From assembly GCA_946410475.1 (NCBI GenBank), contig CAMKAM010000035.1, positions 1-11,140 of the forward strand: a DNA stretch of 11,140 bases, in the 5' to 3' direction. This document shows, in pieces, positions 6,663-11,140 of this stretch. Position numbers and translations under genes: made by a program. The DNA is from an uncultured Bacillota bacterium. Lineage in GTDB: Bacteria; Bacillota; Clostridia; Peptostreptococcales; Anaerovoracaceae. Every line of letters begins with the position of its first letter. The stretch's first letter is position 1. The notes beneath the pieces are model-generated. The model did not search any database and had not been told where the DNA came from. It saw only the letters and a list, made by a program, of their open reading frames with translations.

Positions 6663-7105
6663 TAGAGTAACTCCTTGAATTTATCTACTATTTCAGAAAC
6701 GTTCTTTTCGTCGTCGATGACGATGAGTACCGTATTATCTCCCGCCACGGAGCCTACGAGGTGTTCGATCCCGAGGGAGTCGATCGCCTCGGCTGCGGCC
6801 GAACCGCATCCGGACAGCGTCTTTATGACTACGATGTTGCCGGCGGCCTCGACGGAAGTGATCGTCTCTTTGAATATCTTTACGAAGCGTCCCGAGATAG
6901 GACCTTCATCTTTGCTCTGGACATATTTGTATCTTCCGGAAGAAGAGAGCTTTTTGACCAGCTGCAGTTCCTTGATATCTCTGGAAACAGTCGCCTGAGT
7001 GACATTGTATCCGGATTCTCTGAGAAGCTGACAGAGCTGTTCCTGAGTCTCTATCTCGTTGGATTCGATAAGCTCCAGAACCATATTTTGTCTTGAGTAT
7101 CTCAT
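6662..7105 (-). CDS. argR: Arginine repressor ArgR (AhrC family)
   Basis: A 147-residue arginine-responsive transcription factor of standard length. The N-terminal winged helix contains the recognition helix TQATVSRDIKEL (36-47), and the C-terminal hexamerisation/arginine-binding domain carries GSVAGDNT (117-124). In E. coli and Bacillus this last motif is GDDT with both Asp residues near the ligand; here the second is Asn (N123), which may alter arginine sensing but also occurs among Firmicutes paralogs as far as I recall. The family represses arginine biosynthesis and activates catabolism, and it often represses itself. A candidate ARG-box-like site overlaps its own -35 (7162-7175). The SD AGGGG lies at plus 7116-7120, 10 bases from the ATG. 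It is the first gene of an argR-recN operon and is divergent from ruvC. Confidence 0.95.
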   Translation of the reverse strand: MRYSRQNMVLELIESNEIETQEQLCQLLRESGYNVTQATVSRDIKELQLVKKLSSSGRYKYVQSKDEGPISGRFVKIFKETITSVEAAGNIVVIKTLSGCGSAAAEAIDSLGIEHLVGSVAGDNTVLIVIDDEKNVSEIVDKFKELL

Positions 7106-7130
7106 TTCGATTTTTCCCCTTTATAAGAGT

Positions 7131-7144
7131 TTTACGTACGTTCA
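7131..7144. promoter_or_regulatory. Weaker LexA-like dyad at the argR-recN start point
   Basis: TTTACGTACGTTCA contains one perfect half-site (GTTC) and a degraded one (TTAC for GAAC) in SOS-box spacing, around the palindrome ACGTACGT (7134-7141). It covers the predicted transcription start of argR-recN near 7140. recN is an SOS gene in several bacteria, which makes it worth noting, but the match is poor. Confidence 0.25.
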
Positions 7145-7147
7145 TAA

Positions 7148-7168
7148 TTATACCATTCCATGGTATAA
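7148..7168. repeat. 21-bp perfect inverted repeat in the argR-ruvC control region
   Basis: Arms of 9 bases (7148-7156 TTATACCAT and 7160-7168 ATGGTATAA) flank TCC. The left arm is the argR extended -10 read on the minus strand. The right arm makes a mirror-image TGGTATAAA facing ruvC, for which a weak -35 (TTCATA, 7141-7146, 17-bp gap) exists. It could be back-to-back -10 elements, an operator, or both. Confidence 0.6.
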
Positions 7169-7175
7169 AAATTCA
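7162..7175. promoter_or_regulatory. Possible ArgR operator (ARG-box half-site)
   Basis: GGTATAAAAATTCA carries one perfect half-site (ATTCA) in the spacing of the ARG-box pattern TGAAT-N4-ATTCA; the other half matches 3 of 5. The stretch TATAAAAATTCAAG resembles the Bacillus AhrC box, and it overlaps the -35 of argR, where autorepression would act. A single imperfect box makes this tentative. Confidence 0.4.
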
Positions 7176-7208
7176 AGACTATATATCACGGACACAGGCT
7201 CAGTCTCA

Positions 7209-7237
7209 TAGACAAACACATGTTTGTATGGTATAAT
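7209..7237 (+). promoter_or_regulatory. Promoter of ruvC-ruvA-ruvB (extended -10)
   Basis: TAGACA (7209-7214, 5 of 6) is followed after 17 bp by a perfect TATAAT (7232-7237), preceded by TGG for an extended -10. The predicted start near 7244 falls at the SD, leaving a leader of only about 13 bases before ATG 7257. Confidence 0.8.
7212..7227. promoter_or_regulatory. Candidate LexA/SOS operator in the ruvC promoter spacer
   Basis: A perfect dyad, ACAAACA-CA-TGTTTGT, lies between the -35 and -10 of the ruvC promoter. Its core AAAC-N4-GTTT matches the Firmicutes SOS box GAAC-N4-GTTC except for one symmetric change in each half. ruvAB is a LexA target in both E. coli and B. subtilis, so the position and the gene both fit. 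Whether LexA accepts this variant is not known from the sequence. Confidence 0.5.
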
Positions 7238-7256
7238 CCGCCTCGGAGGGAAGAAC

Positions 7257-7772
7257 ATGAGGATAATAGGCATTGACCCCGGATACGCGATCATGGGCTG
7301 GGGCGTGATAGATATGAAGGGGAACCACTTTGATGTGGTCGCTTATGATTCTATCTTCACTGACAAAGATATGCCTATGCCCGACAGACTGAAGGCGCTG
7401 TATACCGGTCTGATGAATATCATAGCCGAGTACGAGCCGGAAGTCGCTGCGATAGAGGAACTGTTCTTCAACAATAACGCCAAGACCGCCATACTGGTCG
7501 GTCAGGCCAGGGGAGTCGCTCTTCTTGCCTGCTCGAACAGCGGGCTTGAAATTGCGGAATATACGCCTCTGCAGATAAAGCAGGCTCTGACCGGGACCGG
7601 CAGAGCGGAGAAAAAACAGGTGCAGTTCATGGTCAAGACCATACTGAATCTGAAAGAGGTGCCAAAACCCGATGATACTGCCGACGCGCTGGCTGCGGCT
7701 GTGACTCACGGTCACAGCGCTCCGGGAGCGACGAGGATGGGAAGAGCGTTCCACCGGCAGAGTCTGAGGTGA
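7257..7772 (+). CDS. ruvC: Holliday-junction resolvase RuvC
   Basis: A 171-residue endonuclease that cuts Holliday junctions symmetrically as a dimer, working with RuvA and RuvB; E. coli RuvC has 173 residues. The four acidic catalytic residues are all present: D7 (GIDPG), E67 (AIEELFF), D140 and D143 (PDDTADALAAA). I chose ATG 7257 because GGAGGG (7245-7250) stands 6 bases before it and the protein then begins MRIIGIDPG, the usual N-terminus. A TTG further upstream at 7224 lies inside the promoter and cannot be the start of the main transcript. It is the first gene of the ruvC-ruvA-ruvB-queA-tgt run, with 27 bases to ruvA. In many Clostridia yebC precedes ruvC; here the divergent argR-recN unit does. 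Confidence 0.96.
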   Translation: MRIIGIDPGYAIMGWGVIDMKGNHFDVVAYDSIFTDKDMPMPDRLKALYTGLMNIIAEYEPEVAAIEELFFNNNAKTAILVGQARGVALLACSNSGLEIAEYTPLQIKQALTGTGRAEKKQVQFMVKTILNLKEVPKPDDTADALAAAVTHGHSAPGATRMGRAFHRQSLR

Positions 7773-7799
7773 TAATATATATTTGATGGAGAATAAGAT

Positions 7800-8387
7800 A
7801 TGTTTCGGTATATAAAGGGAACGATCGAGATGAAGCTTGCGCAGAGCGTAGTCGTGGAATGCGGCGGAGTCGGCTTTGAGATGGCCGTGCCGCAGAACAG
7901 CAGGCTTTATCTGGCTCCGGAAGGGAGCGAAGTCACGGTATTCACCTATATGAGCGTCAGAGAGGACGACATCAGTCTGTTCGGATTCGATGATGAAGAC
8001 GGTCTGCTGCTCTTCGAGAAGCTGATAACGGTGAACGGCATCGGCGCGAAGGCGGCCATGGCCATCCTTTCTGCTATGCCGGCATCCGAAGTCAAGAAGG
8101 CTATCGTCTTCGAAGATGCTGATATGCTGACGAGGGCGAACGGTATAGGAAAGAAGACAGCGCAGAGGATCGTTCTTGAACTGAAGGACAAGATGAAGGA
8201 TATCACAGTGGAAGATCTGCCGGGCGCAGATATCGCGCCGGCCTCGTCTTCATCTGACAAGCAGCAGGCAACAGACGCCCTCATGGCTCTTGGATATTCA
8301 AGGACCGAGGCTGCGGCTGCCATTGTCGGAGCTGAGGATGGACTGTCTGTTGAGGACTATATCAAGATAGCTCTAAAGAACATGTAA
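7800..8387 (+). CDS. ruvA: Holliday-junction branch-migration protein RuvA
   Basis: A 195-residue junction-binding subunit whose tetramers hold the four-way DNA in a plane and load two RuvB motors. Domain I (OB fold, about 1-62) ends with VREDDISLFGF, in which E55 and D56 match the acidic pin of E. coli RuvA at the same positions. Domain II has two helix-hairpin-helix motifs: LITVNGIGAKAA (about 75-86) and LTRANGIGKKTAQR (about 110-123). A flexible Ser/Ala/Pro-rich linker (about 145-158) leads to the RuvB-binding domain III (ATDALMALGYSRTEAAAAI). The start ATG follows GGAGA (7788-7792) with a 7-base gap. The 27-base gap from ruvC holds no promoter, so it belongs to the same transcript; ruvB follows after 40 bases. 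Confidence 0.96.
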   Translation: MFRYIKGTIEMKLAQSVVVECGGVGFEMAVPQNSRLYLAPEGSEVTVFTYMSVREDDISLFGFDDEDGLLLFEKLITVNGIGAKAAMAILSAMPASEVKKAIVFEDADMLTRANGIGKKTAQRIVLELKDKMKDITVEDLPGADIAPASSSSDKQQATDALMALGYSRTEAAAAIVGAEDGLSVEDYIKIALKNM

Positions 8388-8427
8388 AGTCAGGCAGATA
8401 TAGGAACTGTTCGAAAGGAATGCAGCG

Positions 8428-9477
8428 ATGCAGGGATATGATGGAATAGATGAAAGGATAGTGTCGGGATCCGCATCCGGCGGAGAGGAAAGGTCGGAAT
8501 ACTCTCTCAGGCCGCAGACGCTGTCTGAATACATCGGTCAGAAAACGGCGACCGACAATCTCAAGGTCTTTATAGAGGCGGCGAAGATGAGAGGCGAAGC
8601 CCTCGATCACGTCCTGTTCTATGGACCTCCGGGACTCGGAAAGACGACTCTGGCCGGGATAATAGCAAACGAGCTCGATGTCGACATCAGGATCACGAGC
8701 GGTCCTGCGATAGCAAGAGCGGGAGATCTGGCCGCGATACTTACGAATCTCAATGAGAACGATGTACTGTTCATCGATGAGATACACAGACTGAACAGGA
8801 GCGTGGAAGAAGTATTGTACTCCGCGATGGAGGACTTTGCTCTGGACATAATCATAGGAAAAGGTCCGTCGGCAAGGTCGATCAGGCTGGATCTTGCAAA
8901 GTTCACTCTGATAGGAGCGACTACCAGGGCAGGAAGCCTCTCTGCTCCTCTGAGGGACAGATTCGGCGTAGTATGCAAGTTCGAGAACTATACTACTGAT
9001 GAACTGAAGCTGATCGCATCGAGGACAGCCGGCCTTCTTGGGGCAGAGATAGACGACGATGCTCTTACAGAGATCGCCATCAGATCGAGAGGAACGCCGC
9101 GTATCGTCAACAGGCTGCTCAAAAGGATCAGGGACTTCTCACAGGTCCTGGGCAGCGGAAGGATAGATCTCGATGTGACGAAGAAAGCTCTCGATGCTCT
9201 TGAAGTCGATGACATGGGACTCGAGCATCTGGACAGAGAGATACTTCGCGTGATAATAGAAAGATTCGGGGGAGGCCCCGTCGGTATAGACACGATAGCC
9301 GCCGCGATCGGAGAGGAGAGGATCACGATAGAGGATGCTTACGAGCCATACCTCATACAGTCGGGATTCCTTCACAGGACGCAGAAGGGCCGGGTCGTAT
9401 CGGAACTTGCTTACAGACACCTTCGACTGGAGTTCACAGGTGAACAGATGGAGATGGACACATCTTCAGCAGATTGA
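8428..9477 (+). CDS. ruvB: Holliday-junction branch-migration helicase RuvB
   Basis: A 349-residue AAA+ motor that forms hexameric rings on either side of RuvA and drives branch migration. Walker A is GPPGLGKT (66-73), Walker B is FIDEIHRLNR (DEIH 117-120), sensor 1 is GATTRAG (163-169), and the arginine-finger region is PLRDRFG (174-180). The C-terminal winged helix is seen from LEVDDMGLEHLDREIL through GGGPVGIDTIAAAIGE to YLIQSGFLHRTQKGR. The N-terminal 25 residues are variable, Gly/Ser/Glu-rich and slightly longer than in E. coli. AAAGGA (8414-8419) is 8 bases before the ATG. The stop TGA at 9475-9477 lies about 18 bases before the queA start, so the two are almost certainly cotranscribed. 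Confidence 0.97.
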   Translation: MQGYDGIDERIVSGSASGGEERSEYSLRPQTLSEYIGQKTATDNLKVFIEAAKMRGEALDHVLFYGPPGLGKTTLAGIIANELDVDIRITSGPAIARAGDLAAILTNLNENDVLFIDEIHRLNRSVEEVLYSAMEDFALDIIIGKGPSARSIRLDLAKFTLIGATTRAGSLSAPLRDRFGVVCKFENYTTDELKLIASRTAGLLGAEIDDDALTEIAIRSRGTPRIVNRLLKRIRDFSQVLGSGRIDLDVTKKALDALEVDDMGLEHLDREILRVIIERFGGGPVGIDTIAAAIGEERITIEDAYEPYLIQSGFLHRTQKGRVVSELAYRHLRLEFTGEQMEMDTSSAD

Positions 9478-9483
9478 AAACAG

Positions 9484-9497
9484 AAAAGGACGACATG
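9484..9497 (+). promoter_or_regulatory. Ribosome binding site and start chosen for queA
   Basis: AAAAGGA at 9484-9490 stands 4 bases before ATG 9495. The gap is short, so translation may also lean on coupling with ruvB, whose stop is at 9475-9477. Confidence 0.6.
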
Positions 9498-10532
9498 AAC
9501 GTATCAGATTTTGATTATGAACTGCCGGAAGAGCTGATAGCGCAGAGACCTGCCGATAAAAGAGACGGGTCTCGCCTTTTAGTTGTGGACAGAGAAAAGG
9601 GAACGACGAGCCACGAACACTTCCGGGATATAAAACAGCATCTCAGGAAAGGCGACTGTCTCGTCATCAACGACTCGAAGGTCCTCCCGGCGAGGCTTTA
9701 CGGGATCAAGGCCGGAACAGGAGCAAAAATAGAGTTTCTGCTTACGAAGCGTATCGAAGGCGACACATGGGAGACCATGGTCAGACCGGGCAAAAGACTG
9801 AAGCCCGGAGACAGCGTCGACTTTGCGGATGGATTCAGGGCACATATCGACGCGAACGGAGAAGGCGGCACAAGGATAGTGACGTTCGAATACGACGGGA
9901 TATTCATGGAAAGGCTCGAGGAGATCGGGTCGATGCCGCTTCCGCCGTACATCGACAGGGCGGCTGAGGACGGAGACAAGTCAAGGTATCAGACCGTCTA
10001 CGCACAGCACGACGGGAGCGTTGCGGCGCCGACAGCAGGTCTTCACTTCACCGAAGAGCTTTTGAGTGAGATAGAGGCTATGGGCGTAAAGATCGCAAGG
10101 GTGACTCTGCATGTCGGGATAGGGACTTTCAGGCCGGTCAAGACAGAGAAGGTCGAAGACCACCACATGCATTTCGAGGAATACAGTATTTCTGAGGGGG
10201 ACGCGAAGACGATCAACGATACTCTCGATGCGGGAGAGAGGATAGTCGCAGTGGGAACGACATCTACAAGGACGCTCGAGAGCGCTGCCGTTTTGACAGA
10301 GTCCGGATGGAGAGTGGCCGCAGGCGCGGGAAGCACAGGGATATTCATCTATCCGGGATATGAATTCAAGATAATAGGCGCCCTGATCACCAACTTCCAT
10401 CTGCCGAAGTCTACGCTGATGATGCTGATATCGGCATTTTATGACAGGGAGAAGATACTTGAAGTTTACGAGGAAGCCGTACGGGAGAGATACAGATTCT
10501 TCAGTTACGGAGACGCGATGCTGATCGTGTAG
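9495..10532 (+). CDS. queA: S-adenosylmethionine:tRNA ribosyltransferase-isomerase QueA
   Basis: A 345-residue enzyme that transfers and rearranges the ribosyl group of S-adenosylmethionine onto preQ1 in tRNA, giving epoxyqueuosine; it acts directly after Tgt. Family marks are FDYELPEELIAQRP at the N-terminus, GTFRPV (210-215), the HHMHFEEY stretch (H223-E228 region), AVGTTSTRTLES and NFHLPKSTL (300-308). B. subtilis QueA has about 342 residues. I chose ATG 9495: AAAAGGA (9484-9490) precedes it, though with a short 4-base gap, and the family consensus starts here. An in-frame TTG at 9474, overlapping the ruvB stop, would add seven residues with no SD or family support. tgt follows 16 bases after the stop, so the two consecutive queuosine steps are encoded side by side. 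Confidence 0.96.
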   Translation: MNVSDFDYELPEELIAQRPADKRDGSRLLVVDREKGTTSHEHFRDIKQHLRKGDCLVINDSKVLPARLYGIKAGTGAKIEFLLTKRIEGDTWETMVRPGKRLKPGDSVDFADGFRAHIDANGEGGTRIVTFEYDGIFMERLEEIGSMPLPPYIDRAAEDGDKSRYQTVYAQHDGSVAAPTAGLHFTEELLSEIEAMGVKIARVTLHVGIGTFRPVKTEKVEDHHMHFEEYSISEGDAKTINDTLDAGERIVAVGTTSTRTLESAAVLTESGWRVAAGAGSTGIFIYPGYEFKIIGALITNFHLPKSTLMMLISAFYDREKILEVYEEAVRERYRFFSYGDAMLIV

Positions 10533-10548
10533 AACAGGAGACGATCAT

Positions 10549-11140
10549 ATGACTACAGCGGAATACGCAGTCAAATACAAACTGATAAAGAAAGACGGAA
10601 AGGCCAGGAGAGGCGAGATCACGACCCCGCACGGCACGATACAGACACCGGTGTTCATGCCCGTAGGGACTGCGGGAACAGTGAAGGCGATGAAGCCGGA
10701 GACCGTAGAGGGACTCGGAGCGGAGATAATCCTTTCGAACACATATCATCTTTTTCTGAGACCGGGGCATGACGTGGTCAGACACGCCGGAGGACTGCAC
10801 AAGTTCATGAACTGGCACAAGCCGATACTTACAGACAGCGGCGGGTTCCAGGTGTTCAGCCTCGGTGATCTGAGAAAGATAACGGAAGAAGGCGTCGAGT
10901 TCGCTTCCTTCATCGACGGATCCAGACAGATGCTCAGCCCTGAAAAGTCGATCGAGGTACAGCAGGCTCTGGGCTCGGATATCATGATGGCTTTCGATGA
11001 ATGCGCTCCTTATCCTGCGGACAGAGAGTATGTAAAGCCTTCTATGGAGCTTACTACAAGGTGGCTCCGGCGCTGCAAGGACGCGTGGACCAACAGGGAG
11101 AGCCAGGCGCTCTTCGGCATAATGCAGGGCGGTAGGTACC
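10549..11140 (+). CDS. tgt: Queuine/preQ1 tRNA-ribosyltransferase Tgt, N-terminal part (3' end outside window)
   Basis: The frame opens at ATG 10549 and is still open at the window end, giving 197 codons of a protein that is usually about 370-380 residues. Bacterial Tgt swaps the guanine at position 34 of GUN-anticodon tRNAs for preQ1, the step before QueA. Visible marks are TPVFMPVGT (33-41), LSNTYHL (62-68), TDSGGFQVFSL with D96 (equivalent of the active-site Asp of the DSGGFQ motif), SPEKSIEVQQALGSDI, MAFDECAPYP, and GIMQGG at the very end. The C-terminal zinc site and the second catalytic Asp lie beyond the window. AGGAG (10536-10540) precedes the ATG by 8 bases. Only 16 bases separate it from queA, so it shares the ruv-queA transcript. 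The frame shows no break. Confidence 0.95.
   Translation, partial: MTTAEYAVKYKLIKKDGKARRGEITTPHGTIQTPVFMPVGTAGTVKAMKPETVEGLGAEIILSNTYHLFLRPGHDVVRHAGGLHKFMNWHKPILTDSGGFQVFSLGDLRKITEEGVEFASFIDGSRQMLSPEKSIEVQQALGSDIMMAFDECAPYPADREYVKPSMELTTRWLRRCKDAWTNRESQALFGIMQGGRY

Larger units (their letters stand above)
7147..7176 (-). promoter_or_regulatory. Candidate promoter of argR-recN
   Basis: Reading the minus strand, TTGAAT (plus 7171-7176, 4 of 6 to consensus) is followed after 18 bp by TATAAT (plus 7147-7152). The -10 is preceded by TGG, making an extended -10 (ATGGTATAAT). The predicted start near 7140 gives a leader of about 35 bases that contains the argR SD. Confidence 0.65.

Noticed and set aside
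7224..7256. A TTG start giving RuvC eleven extra residues.
   Set aside because: It lies upstream of and across the -10 of the promoter, so it would not be in the main transcript; ATG 7257 has a strong SD and the usual N-terminus.
7206..7754. Antisense open frame (182 codons) opposite ruvC.
   Set aside because: Shadow of ruvC, which has all four catalytic acids and a clear SD and promoter on the plus strand.
11131..11140. The window ends in GGTACC, a restriction-like palindrome, which could mark an assembly or cloning edge.
   Set aside because: The bases still encode Gly-Arg-Tyr in frame with tgt, as expected after GIMQGG, so a chance end point is as likely.
1..11140. Search by eye for CRISPR repeats, insertion-sequence ends, phage genes, tRNA or rRNA genes, or a novel defence system.
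   Set aside because: Every stretch is explained by conserved housekeeping genes and short intergenic regions; nothing of these kinds was seen.

Overview
The window reads as a gene-dense, moderately GC-rich piece of core chromosome from an anaerobic Firmicute, most likely class Clostridia. The reasons are an ispH gene fused in frame to a four-domain ribosomal protein S1, an argR-recN pair, a ruvC-ruvA-ruvB-queA-tgt run, strong Shine-Dalgarno (SD) sites, and Arg codons dominated by AGA/AGG. A finer assignment is not supportable from this sequence alone. No mobile element, CRISPR array, rRNA or tRNA was seen, and there is no gene-free stretch longer than about 150 bases.

Layout. (1) Bases 3-4281, plus strand: the 3' part of an M18 aminopeptidase, then rarA (replication-associated AAA+ ATPase), then the ispH-S1 fusion. 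They are packed with 1-base and 4-base stop/start overlaps and close with a hairpin terminator at about 4300-4332. (2) 4368-4967, plus: an isochorismatase-family cysteine hydrolase, ending at a near-perfect bidirectional terminator (4988-5016) shared with the convergent recN. (3) 7105-5034, minus: argR then recN, overlapping by one base. (4) 7106-7256: a 151-bp divergent control region with a promoter for argR-recN on one strand and one for ruvC on the other. (5) 7257-11140, plus: ruvC, ruvA, ruvB (Holliday-junction resolvase and branch-migration motor), then queA and a 3'-truncated tgt (queuosine modification of tRNA).

Functionally, DNA repair and recombination dominate: RarA, RecN and the complete RuvABC set. 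Around them sit isoprenoid synthesis (IspH), translation (S1), arginine control (ArgR) and tRNA modification (QueA, Tgt).

The most notable signals are regulatory. Inside the ispH-S1 fusion, at the seam between the enzyme and S1, the coding sequence turns AT-rich and carries a near-consensus sigma-A promoter (TTGTCA, 18 bp, TATAAT). About 45 bases further on lies a strong SD (AAGGAGG) and an in-frame ATG at 3136. The single fused gene may therefore also make a free S1 protein of 381 residues. In the divergent region, a 16-bp dyad resembling a Firmicutes LexA/SOS box lies between the -35 and -10 of the ruvC promoter. A second, weaker LexA-like dyad overlaps the predicted argR-recN start point. 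The same 10-mer, ATGGTATAAT, forms the extended -10 of both divergent promoters. These are sequence-based predictions that have not been tested.
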